From Ensifer sesbaniae (GTDB lineage Bacteria > Pseudomonadota > Alphaproteobacteria > Rhizobiales > Rhizobiaceae): a stretch of 64,000 nucleotides of DNA. The stretch is taken from contig NZ_JABEKU010000005.1 of assembly GCF_013283665.1 (NCBI RefSeq), positions 1 to 64,000 of the forward strand, in the 5' to 3' direction. Below are positions 27,647 through 35,636 of the stretch, piece by piece (position 1 is the stretch's first letter; every line of letters starts with the position of its first letter). The notes under the pieces were generated by a model. That model saw only the letters and a list, made by a program, of their open reading frames with translations. It did no database searches and was not told the origin of the DNA. The translations under genes were made by a program, and so were the position numbers.

Positions 27647-27964
27647 TCAACCGACAATTTTGTCAGCCGCGACATGGGTTTGGCACTTCTTGGGGCAGAC
27701 GCGGGCGCAGGCTCCGCAGCCGATGCAGCGGCCGGCGTGGTCGATAACCATGATCATACGACTGAGCTCGCCATCGAAGTCCTCGTCCTCGCCGTCGCAG
27801 GCGCCGAGGATTTCACCCGATTCGTCGACACCGTGCAGGTGCATGACTTCGCGCGAGCAGACTTTGACGCAGCGGCCGCAGCCAATGCAGGTCACGGCAT
27901 CAATCGCCGTCAGATATTGCGGAATCCATTTCGAGCCATCGCGGGTAAAGAAATGACTGGTCAT
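27647..27964 (-). CDS. fdxB: Ferredoxin III, nif-specific (2[4Fe-4S])
   Basis: A 105-residue bacterial-type ferredoxin with two cluster motifs: CIGCGRCVKVC (about residue 25) and CIGCGACARVCPKKC (about residue 80), separated by an acidic insert (GACDGEDEDFDG) typical of nif ferredoxin III (FdxB). It is expected to donate electrons for nitrogenase or cofactor synthesis. The ATG at 27964 has GGAG upstream and gives the usual start MTSHFFTRDGSKW; the open frame continues to 28066 without similarity. In the ordinary layout it follows nifX-DUF269; here those genes are separated from it by a nifH remnant and an IS66 element. Confidence 0.9.
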   Translation of the reverse strand: MTSHFFTRDGSKWIPQYLTAIDAVTCIGCGRCVKVCSREVMHLHGVDESGEILGACDGEDEDFDGELSRMIMVIDHAGRCIGCGACARVCPKKCQTHVAADKIVG

Positions 27965-28269
27965 CGTAAGGTCTCCAACGCAGGCTCTCTCGGCAGCGGC
28001 CGAACGTGGAATGTCTTCCAAGTCGGACACGATCTCATCCGTCACAGCCGTCTCGTCCGCCCGCATCTCGGTTTTTGTTATTCAGCCTATCGGGGGCGGT
28101 CTGCTGATCATCGGTCCGCCATTGCAAAAATGTGCCGAGGCTTTTTCGAGCCTCGCCCTTTGAGACGGTCGCGGCAGCAGGACCGGTGGGGCATGGGGAG
28201 GGAGTGGCCCCGCTGCCTGACGTCGCCCCCCCGGGAGAACGGGAGGGCCGAGTTTTGTCATCGCCAAGG

Positions 28270-28480
28270 TCGACCATCAACCGTGCCACTTCGGGATACC
28301 CATGGATCACAGTGATCGCATTGTCGACCAGTTTCGCAAAGGCCGCCGGCGAGCTTCCCAAGCGTCTCGAAGCCCAGGGCGGACGTCGGTGAATACGACC
28401 AGGTCCGGGCATCCCGAATCCCTCGTGACCCCTCGCCATAGTCCGCGGAGCCACCGGCCGGTGCGCGCGTCGCACGCGCG
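28270..28480 (-). pseudogene. DUF269 (NifX-associated) C-terminal remnant
   Basis: In one frame, HEGFG is followed, after divergent sequence, by AFAKLVDNAITVIHGYPEVA, matching EGFGRVLL and [20 protein letters not shown] of the intact gene at 31706-32194. Reading frames are broken. The bases after it (to about 28190) also resemble those following the intact copy. Confidence 0.72.
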
Positions 28481-28527
28481 ACGGCGATGTGGAAACGATC
28501 GGAGCCGCTGACAAACGGGGTCGTATG

Positions 28528-28713
28528 GGCGCTGCCGCGCAGTCCCGCGCCTTCGAGTTCAGGATAAGGCGTCTGAAATCGATCCTCCTGTCGCCGCTGA
28601 CGATATGCATGTTTGGTCCGAGACCGATAAGGGAGGTGAGCATACTTGCGCGTGGCGGCGAACGTGCCCATGCGCTCCTTGCAGCAGCATGCGATCTGAC
28701 ACAGACCTGCCAT
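28528..28713 (-). pseudogene. nifH remnant (5' part)
   Basis: Starts MAGLCQIACC, compared with [14 protein letters not shown] in nifH at 39776. A second frame then spells LTSLIGLGPNMHIVSGDRR and [11 protein letters not shown], the counterparts of [19 protein letters not shown] and [11 protein letters not shown]. The P-loop is destroyed. About 60 codons of nifH survive, fused to a DUF269 remnant. Its promoter region is much better preserved than the gene. Confidence 0.85.
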
Positions 28714-28775
28714 GTTACCTTCCTTCGTTGATCCCTGCCGATCGGCAGTTTTCGGCGCCTCTCAATGGAATGTCT

Positions 28776-28790
28776 TCAAGACTTGTGCCA
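28776..28790 (-). promoter_or_regulatory. Sigma-54 promoter of the nifH remnant
   Basis: On the minus strand TGGCACAAGTCTTGA: a -24 TGGCAC and a -12 TTG with GA where GC is usual. It lies 62 bases before the remnant's ATG, as does the nifH promoter relative to nifH. It may still transcribe fdxB downstream. Confidence 0.65.
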
Positions 28791-28875
28791 GTTGGCTGCT
28801 GGAACTGGAAAAGGAGTTTGTTGCTGCTTTTCAGTCTTTTATTCAGAGGCAAAGAAATGTTTGGTAACGAGCTTG

Positions 28876-28891
28876 TGTCGCTGAACCGACA
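28876..28891. promoter_or_regulatory. NifA upstream activator sequence
   Basis: TGTCGCTGAACCGACA, an exact TGT-N10-ACA site, 86 bases upstream of the remnant nifH promoter. It differs at two positions from the site in front of nifH (TGTCGCGGAACCGACA). Confidence 0.85.
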
Positions 28892-29469
28892 AAGTCGACG
28901 CCACCGTTTGGATCACTACACATTGCTCTTCTCCGGCAGGGTGCCGATAGCAAAGCTTGCAACCAACACTTCATCTTCCGATTTACGAATTCGTTCTGAT
29001 CATTTCGGCGATGCCGGTCTTTTGGAGAGGCTAAGGCAGATCTTCGGTCGCGCATCGCAGCCATATCGTATACTCGCCCGATCTCCGAAGGACGTGCAGC
29101 CGCCGCTGCAACCGAACCTGAGGTAAATTCACGGCGTGGAGGACGGTCAGGGTGGAAACCGCTCAAAAGAATGCTCGCCGTGAACAGTGCGTAGGTTTCA
29201 CGGAACTTGGGATGCAGTTAATGTGCAACGGTCGTGAATGACGGCTCCTGTCTAGAAAGACCGCCTACCTAACCTCGGATTCCATCCAAATGAAAGTTCA
29301 GCGCGCACTCCGTTAAATGCTCGTAATTTGAGACCCCTTAGACTCGGCAAACACGCTATGCCTCATGCGCACAACATTGAATATTTTTCGAAGATGTGGC
29401 ATGACTCACCCGTCCAAAACCGATGCCGTCCAATGTTTTTCAGCTCCTAGCTTATCCGGGCGATCTGCT
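28892..29469. other. Intergenic region upstream of the nifH remnant
   Basis: About 580 bases with no open frame I can support on either strand and no recognisable repeat. It ends at the 8-bp duplication of the IS66 insertion. Confidence 0.5.
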
Positions 29470-29530
29470 GGTCATCGGTAAGCGCGAATTTCTGCGCACC
29501 TTTTGCGGCTGAATGTTCTGAGGCATACAA

Positions 29531-29556
29531 GGTGTCCACCAAAATAGGTGGACACC
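29531..29556. repeat. 10-bp perfect hairpin at the IS66 left end
   Basis: GGTGTCCACC (29531-29540) pairs with GGTGGACACC (29547-29556) across AAAATA. It lies just before the IS66 tnpA start and may limit read-in transcription or translation. Confidence 0.75.
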
Positions 29557-29561
29557 AAATC

Positions 29562-30028
29562 ATGGAAGAAGCGGATCAAAAGCTGCGGGTGAGGCTTGTG
29601 GGTAGTGATGGGCGACGTCGCTATGACGCCGCTTCGAGAGAGCGCCTCGTCGCATCCTGCCTTGAACCTGGCGTCTCGGTATCGCGCCTCGCGCTTGAAC
29701 ACGGGGTCAATGCCAACCTCCTGCGGAAATGGATAAAGAAGGCTCGGCAAGCCCAGCCTGTGCCGCTACCGTCAACATCGGCGTTCGTTCCGGTCCAGGT
29801 GGTCACGGATGGCAGCCTGCTGCCGATGCAAAGTAGCGCGTTGGATAGGCCAGCCGTGCGTGGAGAAGAGCAGCGGTCTGACGCTGAGAGGATCGGCCGC
29901 TATCCTTTCTAGCGAAGGTGAGCGCGTCACTGCCGAACGGTGTGAATCTGATGGTGGAATGCGGTGATGTAAAAGCGTTAGCCGCGATAATCGGAGCGTT
30001 GGGTCATGTTCAGGCTGGGCGCTGACCT
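29562..30028 (+). pseudogene. IS66 TnpA, frameshifted near the end
   Basis: From 29562 the frame reads MEEADQKLRVRLVGSDGRRR and the HTH RERLVASCLEPGVSVSRLAL, then runs out at 29912. The expected C-terminus, VSASLPNGVNLMVECGDVKA followed by LAAIIGALGHVQAGR, lies in another frame to about 30028, so a frameshift lies near 29890-29910. Confidence 0.82.
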
Positions 30029-30323
30029 CAAGGTTTACCTGCATCGTGAACCGATCGACTTTCCGGCTGGCATCAACAGCCTTGCGGTCCTGGTCCAGGA
30101 GACGATGGCGCTCGATCCGTTTGCACCTGCCGTTTTTGCCTTCTGCAACCGCCGTCGCGACCGGATGAAGCTCCTGTTCTTCGATCGATCGGGCTTTGTG
30201 CTGCCGCGCCGTGAGGTGCCGGTCGTCACGCTGACGACCGAGCAGCTCCACTGGATCCTCGATGGCATTGATATCGATGCGATGGTCCGTCATCCGGTTC
30301 GGCAATACCAGGTGGCGGGCTGA
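30006..30323 (+). CDS. IS66 TnpB (Orf2), with a short internal deletion
   Basis: A 105-residue accessory protein of IS66 transposition (YLHREPIDFPAGINSLAVLV, RRRDRMKLLFFDRSGFVL and VTLTTEQLHWILDGIDIDAM). Compared with the usual family pattern, the stretch between GFVL and PRREVPV is missing about ten residues (normally a KRLTEDKFHW-like segment). The deletion keeps the frame. Function is doubtful. Confidence 0.82.
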   Translation: MFRLGADLKVYLHREPIDFPAGINSLAVLVQETMALDPFAPAVFAFCNRRRDRMKLLFFDRSGFVLPRREVPVVTLTTEQLHWILDGIDIDAMVRHPVRQYQVAG

Positions 30324-30376
30324 CGGCCGCAAATTGAGCGGTTGACGCGACGGGGCGGTTCAGATTCAAAACTACG

Positions 30377-31084
30377 ATGACTCGAACCGGCGAACCTGAT
30401 GTTGCAGAGTTGAAGGCGCAGTTGGCGGCACACGCTGCCGAAATCGCCGCGCTCAAAGCCGAGAAGGAAGCGCTCTCGCAGCGCGTCGTCAAACTCGAGG
30501 AAGAGCTGGCGCTTGCGCGGCTGCATCGTTTTGCGCCGAAGAGCGAAAAGCACGTTGATCGCATCTTCAATGAAGCCGAACAGAGTGCCGATGACGCCGA
30601 CGGCGAAGATGGCGATGTCGTCGCCCTGCCGGACACGGGGTTACCGGCGGTCGCAGGTACGACAGGAAAGAAGCGCGGCCGCAGACCGTTGCCGGAAAAC
30701 CTGCCGAGCGAGCGCATCGAGTATGACCTTCCCGACGATCAGAAGGTGTGCCCTTGCTGCGCCGGCCGGATGCATCGCATGGGCGAGACCGTTACCGAGC
30801 AACTTCATATCGAGGTGAAGGCGAAGGTCCTGCAGAATGTGCGGTTTAAATATGCTTGCCGCAATTGCGACCGCACCGGCCTCAACACGCCTGTCGTCAT
30901 CGCGCCGATGCGCATCGCCAATATCCTGACCATCATCGAAACGGCCAAACTGCATGGCCACAATCCCGAAACCTACCTCACGGACGTGCTAACCCGGATC
31001 AAAGATTACCCAATAGACAGGCTGGAAGATCTGTTGCCATGGAATATGCTCCCAGCAGGACCCGCACTGCAGAAGGCTGTCTGA
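30377..31084 (+). pseudogene. IS66 TnpC with the catalytic core deleted
   Basis: A 235-residue frame. Residues 1-~180 are the normal TnpC N-terminus: a coiled coil (EIAALKAEKEALSQRVVKLE), the LARLHRFAPKSEK motif, and the zinc-binding region with CPCCAGRMHRMGE and YACRNC. Directly after TPVVIAPM it jumps to the C-terminus ILTIIETAKLHGHNPETYLT and RLEDLLPWNM. The DDE catalytic domain (about 250-300 residues) is gone in frame, so the product might bind ends but cannot transpose. Confidence 0.9.
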
Positions 31085-31389
31085 TGGCTCGTTCGATGCA
31101 CATTTATACGATCGAAAACGTCGCCGCCATGATCGGCGAAAACCTCGAACTGCTCAGAGAAATCTCCGCCAACTCGGACAATATCGACTACGGCGAAATG
31201 GTGCACGTCCACAACACGACCGAAGAGGGCACAACCGGCTTCACGGACAGAGGCGTCGAATGCCTCGAGGAGTTCCTAGCGGATATCCGGACATGGCACG
31301 GAGGAGTCCGTCAGTTCTTGGTCGATGAACAATGCGACCCTGAAAGGATCGAGCGCATAATGACCGACGAGCTAAAGCGCGCGCCCTAA
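31084..31389 (+). CDS. IS66-associated passenger protein
   Basis: A 101-residue acidic protein of unknown function, whose ATG overlaps the tnpC stop (ATGA). It is largely helical: IENVAAMIGENLELLREISA and GVECLEEFLADIRTWHGGVR. I have seen similar frames after tnpC in rhizobial IS66 elements, but know no function. It lies inside the element, 158 bases before the right end. Confidence 0.7.
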   Translation: MARSMHIYTIENVAAMIGENLELLREISANSDNIDYGEMVHVHNTTEEGTTGFTDRGVECLEEFLADIRTWHGGVRQFLVDEQCDPERIERIMTDELKRAP

Positions 31390-31705
31390 CCCTGCGCCTC
31401 GACCACGCAGAAAATGCATTCGCCGGACGCTCACGATCTGCTGCCCTTCAACTTCGCCAAAACCGCCGCTGCCTGACCAGACCACTCCAACTCGAAGGCG
31501 ATCCGTCGAGATCGCCGGCGTCAACGTGCGGGGAAAATAGCGCTTACGGTCATCGTGGGCCTTCACAGCACCCTAGGCATGCTGGCGCCTCAGGTTGGTG
31601 CAGTGACGGCATCGGGACCGGTAGTAATGGGGAGATCAGCCCCGCTGCCCACGTCGGCCCTCGAGGGGCGTGAGGGCCGACGGTTCATTATTGACGAGTC
31701 GACCG
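31390..31705. other. IS66 right end and DUF269 downstream region
   Basis: The right terminal repeat of the IS66 element ends at 31547. From about 31620 to 31705 the sequence resembles 28190-28270 (shared blocks ATGGGGAG and GCCCCGCTGCC, and both precede a DUF269 sequence end), showing that the duplication includes the region after the gene. No gene was recognised. Confidence 0.6.
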
Positions 31706-32194
31706 TCAGGCCCGCGCCACTTCGGGATAGGCTTCGATGGCGGCGATCGCATCGTCGACTAACTTTGCACCGGCCTCCGCGAGCTTAGGAAGCGTCGCGA
31801 AGCCAAATCGGTGGACGTCGCGCACTGTTTTCGAAAACACGACCAGCCGACCGGTCGTGAGGAGCACTCGTCCAAAGCCCTCATGGCTGATCATCATAGC
31901 CGGCGACGCCACCAAGCCGGTGTGCGATTCGATTGTAAGTCCGACGGCGGTGTAAAAGAGATTGAGCCTCAACATCATGTCAGGATCGGGATCGCCGATG
32001 ATCGGGATTTGACGGCGGTGCTCTTCGGTGACGATGAACTTGGCTAACAGCTCCGCGTCCGACGCGCCGTCCTGCCGTCCATAGGCATCCTGAGCGCGGA
32101 TCAGCCGCGTGAGGCATCTGACGAAAGGGGTGGCAAGGACCGCCTCGTACTCGTTGACAGCAGGCGTGCCCCTAGTGGCCGACACTTTTTTCAT
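31706..32194 (-). CDS. NifX-associated protein (DUF269)
   Basis: A 162-residue cytoplasmic protein of the NifX-associated family. Conserved blocks [39 protein letters not shown] and [20 protein letters not shown]. It starts four bases after the nifX stop with GGAGG upstream, so it belongs to the nifENX operon. The operon is cut 150 bases downstream by the IS66 insertion. A second intact copy lies at 26775-27260. Confidence 0.92.
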   Translation of the reverse strand: MKKVSATRGTPAVNEYEAVLATPFVRCLTRLIRAQDAYGRQDGASDAELLAKFIVTEEHRRQIPIIGDPDPDMMLRLNLFYTAVGLTIESHTGLVASPAMMISHEGFGRVLLTTGRLVVFSKTVRDVHRFGFATLPKLAEAGAKLVDDAIAAIEAYPEVARA

Positions 32195-32198
32195 GACA

Positions 32199-32681
32199 TC
32201 AGTCCTCCTCCTCGAACGGCTTCTTTTCGGCGACGCCTGCTTGCGCCAGAGCCTTGCGCAGCCACGGCGGAGGTGCCGCCTTAAGCATTTTCTGGGTTCG
32301 CGAAAGTACGTCTTGAATGGGTTCGGGGTGCCCCACCTTTATCGGATGGATTTTCGCCGATACCACCTTGGCTGCGGAAGGTCCGCCAATAGCCACACAA
32401 AATAGAAGGTGACAGCCGCTCAACGCGTTCACCTTCGGTGTGATCCGGTCATCGCCCTCGATCCGATGCTTCCCGGTCTCGTCGGAGACGTCATCGAAGC
32501 TCACAGCTTCCACGAAATCCCAGCCGTCGCGCGTCACGTCGTAGACTGCAAAGTGCTTGGCCGATCCGAAATGGGCATTAAGCGCTTTCATATCCTGCGT
32601 CGCAATCGCGATGCGCAATGCGCCGGGATGCCGCGGGTGAATCTCGTCAGCGACGAGCGACAGGCGACGAAACGAATTCAT
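32199..32681 (-). CDS. nifX: Nitrogenase cofactor carrier NifX
   Basis: A 160-residue small FeMo-cofactor precursor (NifB-co/VK-cluster) carrier. It has the dinitrogenase-cofactor-binding fold: [39 protein letters not shown] and [19 protein letters not shown]. Its ATG overlaps the nifN stop (ATGA, 32678-32681), implying coupled translation. Same fold as the C-terminus of NifB at 58064-59545. Confidence 0.95.
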   Translation of the reverse strand: MNSFRRLSLVADEIHPRHPGALRIAIATQDMKALNAHFGSAKHFAVYDVTRDGWDFVEAVSFDDVSDETGKHRIEGDDRITPKVNALSGCHLLFCVAIGGPSAAKVVSAKIHPIKVGHPEPIQDVLSRTQKMLKAAPPPWLRKALAQAGVAEKKPFEEED

Positions 32682-34084
32682 CCGGCATTACTCCGCTTCC
32701 GCAGTGCATCGACCATCTCGGGCGATGGCGTGTGCTGGTTGGCCTGGAAGATGTTTGCCGCCTCGAAGATCATATCGCGCGTGCCCCGATACAGAATTGT
32801 GAGCTTGTGCTGGCTGCCGAGACGGTCAAAGGCCGGGAAGCCGACGCGCAGGAGAGGAATGCCGAGGCGCTCCGCCGCCTGGCGGCCGTGCGAATGGGTA
32901 ACGAGAAGATCAGCGCCGCCGGCTAGCTTTTCGAAATCGCCAAGATCGCCGATCTGGATCGATTCGGCGGGCACTTTCTGGAGAATTTCTGATGTACCGG
33001 TAGTGGTAACAGCCGCCACTATCTCGGCGCCCAGCCCGGTGAAGAAGGTGGCTAACTGGTAAAGCTGGTCCGGTTCGGCGGCGATCGCGATCTTCTTGCC
33101 GGCGAAATGTAAGTGTCCATCGAGTAGCGCGTCCTGCAGCTGTGAGCGGCAACGGTGGATTTTTGCCGGTACCGGCACGCCGGAAATCTCAGAAAGAAGT
33201 GAGACGAACCGGTCGACGTTCCTCACTCCCGTCAGCGACTGGAATAAGATGTATGGCACACCCGTCAGCTTCTGCAGCAGTTCAGCCGGCCGCCGCATAT
33301 GTTCTCCGACTCCGATGCATTGCACCGCCGTACCCAACTCCTGGATATCCTCAACGCTGGTGCCGCCATAGGTGACAGGCATCCAGCGGTCAGGCACCGT
33401 TCCATCAAGCGAGCCGGAAAGGTCCGGAAGGATCACCGGCTTGAGCCCGAAACTTTCCACCATCTCGCGCAAATGCTCTATATCAGCGACCGTCAGATGC
33501 CAGCCGGGCAAGATCGCGAGTTTCTTCGGCTTCAACGGCTGCTCGCCAGGCTCTCTAATCCTCTCGATCACTGTTGCCTTTTTCGAGCGACGCGCCTGCT
33601 GGCCCCGCCGCGTAATCCGTTCGATCATTGCGGCGACGGCCTTGGACCATCCCTCCTCGAGGGCGCCGTCGAAATCCGGCGTGTTTGCCAGCACTATCTC
33701 CGTGCCAGATTCCTCCGCGCGCATCATTTTGATGTTGGCGATTTGCCTAGCGAAATCTTCAGAACGCGTTTCCGCTAGAGCCGTCGTGCAGATCCCGATC
33801 AGCCGCGGGTTCGCGCGCTCCTTCAAGTTGAGAATCGCCTCTTCCAGATGGCCTGCCCCGCCCACGACTGTTGCCAATTCGTCCATTGCCGTAGTCTGCA
33901 GAGGGACCGTTTCCTTGAAATGGCGCACGCATAGAACCAAGGCGAAGCTGGTGCAGCCTTGGCTGCCGTGGAACAGCGGAACCGCACCCTCGACGCCGAG
34001 AAAGGCTAACGCGGCACCCAGCGGCTGGGACGACTTGAGCGGATTGACTGTTGCTGATTTGGTTTGGGGATAGACGTGAACCAT
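32678..34084 (-). CDS. nifN: FeMo-cofactor scaffold subunit NifN
   Basis: A 468-residue subunit of the NifEN scaffold on which the NifB-derived cluster matures into FeMo-co; homologous to NifK. Key region SQPLGAALAFLGVEGAVPLF then HGSQGCTSFALV, where the Cys of HGSQGC is retained. GAGGAAAG precedes the ATG. It follows nifE by 9 bases and overlaps nifX by 4. Confidence 0.96.
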   Translation of the reverse strand: MVHVYPQTKSATVNPLKSSQPLGAALAFLGVEGAVPLFHGSQGCTSFALVLCVRHFKETVPLQTTAMDELATVVGGAGHLEEAILNLKERANPRLIGICTTALAETRSEDFARQIANIKMMRAEESGTEIVLANTPDFDGALEEGWSKAVAAMIERITRRGQQARRSKKATVIERIREPGEQPLKPKKLAILPGWHLTVADIEHLREMVESFGLKPVILPDLSGSLDGTVPDRWMPVTYGGTSVEDIQELGTAVQCIGVGEHMRRPAELLQKLTGVPYILFQSLTGVRNVDRFVSLLSEISGVPVPAKIHRCRSQLQDALLDGHLHFAGKKIAIAAEPDQLYQLATFFTGLGAEIVAAVTTTGTSEILQKVPAESIQIGDLGDFEKLAGGADLLVTHSHGRQAAERLGIPLLRVGFPAFDRLGSQHKLTILYRGTRDMIFEAANIFQANQHTPSPEMVDALRKRSNAG

Positions 34085-34093
34085 TGACTTTCC

Positions 34094-35584
34094 TCAACAC
34101 TCAGCAAAGTCACCGACGTCGTGCCGGCGAGTTTTTGAGGGTGCGACACCCGCAGCCTCGGTGAGCGTGTGCGCACTCGGTTGTTCCTCCGCATGAGAAT
34201 CGATTTCCCACGGTGCCGGCTCCCGCACTTCGGACCAGATAGGGTTGTGAATAGCCAAGTCGATCTGGCGGACCAGCTCTACCATGCCGTCATAGCCGGC
34301 ATAGGGATGATGGCGCTCCTGGTTAATATCAAGCCAAGGTGTCTTTGCCTTCAACGCGATGAACTGGGTGCGCCCGCCTGACAGCATGATGTCGGCCTTG
34401 TGCTCTGATAGCATGGTGTAGAGCTCTCGAGGCGCCATCGACTCGAACATGCGGTGGTCGTCCTTCAGCACCTGCTTGATGCGCTCCTTATCTCCGGCCG
34501 TCGATTTCTTGACCGAGGTGCCAACGATCTCCATGCCGATCTCCATCAACGCATGTACAAGCGACCAAGACTTCACGCCGCCGCTGTTGATGAGCACCCG
34601 CTTGCCTTTGAGCCGGGGGCGATATACCTCAAGTCTTTTCCACGCAATCGCCTCCTCCTCTGCAATGAGTGTATCGGTGCGATCGAGGATCTGTGCATCG
34701 GCACCTCTTTTTACGAGCAGCTCCGCAATCCGCCGCAGAGCTTCCGAGGTGGCGGCGATGCCGTAGAAGGACCCCTCGAAGAACGGGATTTGCCAACGCT
34801 CTTCCATTTTCCGAGCAAGGTTGATGAGTGCCGTCGAGCACACCAACATGGCTGCGCGTGCGCGGTGCGAGCAGGCAACCTCTCGGTAGCGCGCGTCACC
34901 GGGAATGCAGGCGCGAACACGGACGCCAAGCCGGTCCAAGAGTGGCCTTATCAACCAGTACTCGCCAGACAGATTGAACTCTCCAAGGATATTGATGTCG
35001 TGAGGGCCGACGTCATCAGGCTCTATGGTGCCGATGACGTGATCGAGCAATGCCTCGCCGGCGAGCTTGTTACCGAGGTTCTTTGAACCAACGAAGCCCG
35101 GCGCATTGATCGGCACCACCGGTAAGCCGAATTTTTCCGCCGCGCGCTTGCAGACGGCCTGGATGTCGTCACCGATGAGTTCGGTCACGCAGGTCGCATA
35201 AACAAAGATCGCTGGCGGCGCATAGGCTTCCTTGATCTGGCGCAGCGCGTGGAACAGCTTGCGTTCGCTCTGCCCCATGATGATGTCGAGTTCGGTTAGA
35301 TCAGTGGTGAAGCTGGTGCGCCACAGCGTGGGACCGGACGACGCCGTACCTCGGTTGTCCCAGGAATTGCCTTCGCAGGCGAGTGGTCCATGAACCAGAT
35401 GCGCGACGTCGGTGATCGGCTGTAGCACTACCTTGGCGCCATCGAAAGCGCAGCCTCCGGCCGCCGCACCGGGGGTCTGCGGTTTCGAACAGCCCTTTTT
35501 GCGGGCGCCGGCATCCTTCCTGCGATTTTTCTCGCAGGCGGGTTCGACAAAGATATCCTGGATTTTGGCACTAAGCGAGGACAT
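34094..35584 (-). CDS. nifE: FeMo-cofactor scaffold subunit NifE
   Basis: A 496-residue homologue of NifD and partner of NifN in the cofactor-assembly scaffold. Motifs ITDVAHLVHGPLACEGNSWD, FVYATCVTELIGDD and RYREVACSHRARAAMLVCST are as expected. A Cys/Lys-rich insert near residues 20-45 (CEKNRRKDAGARKKGCSKPQ) and a polar C-terminal tail are family features. GGAGG precedes the ATG. The gap to nifK is 52 bases without a promoter, so it is read from the nifH promoter. Confidence 0.96.
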   Translation of the reverse strand: MSSLSAKIQDIFVEPACEKNRRKDAGARKKGCSKPQTPGAAAGGCAFDGAKVVLQPITDVAHLVHGPLACEGNSWDNRGTASSGPTLWRTSFTTDLTELDIIMGQSERKLFHALRQIKEAYAPPAIFVYATCVTELIGDDIQAVCKRAAEKFGLPVVPINAPGFVGSKNLGNKLAGEALLDHVIGTIEPDDVGPHDINILGEFNLSGEYWLIRPLLDRLGVRVRACIPGDARYREVACSHRARAAMLVCSTALINLARKMEERWQIPFFEGSFYGIAATSEALRRIAELLVKRGADAQILDRTDTLIAEEEAIAWKRLEVYRPRLKGKRVLINSGGVKSWSLVHALMEIGMEIVGTSVKKSTAGDKERIKQVLKDDHRMFESMAPRELYTMLSEHKADIMLSGGRTQFIALKAKTPWLDINQERHHPYAGYDGMVELVRQIDLAIHNPIWSEVREPAPWEIDSHAEEQPSAHTLTEAAGVAPSKTRRHDVGDFAEC

Positions 35585-35636
35585 TTCGTTGACCTCCTAC
35601 ATTTACAGGCGGGCCGGTCTTTGCCGGCAGCGGCAT

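Larger units (their letters stand above)
29470..31555 (+). mobile_element. IS66-family element, internally deleted, with 8-bp target duplication
   Basis: Ends GTAAGCGC (29478-29485) and GCGCTTAC (31540-31547) are inverted. The element is flanked by the perfect duplication GGTCATCG (29470-29477 and 31548-31555); 8 bp is the length known for IS66. At 2070 bp inside the duplications it is shorter than complete IS66 elements because tnpC has lost its catalytic core. It carries tnpA (frameshifted), tnpB (small deletion), tnpC (large deletion) and a passenger frame. It separates the nifX/DUF269 operon from fdxB. Confidence 0.95.
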
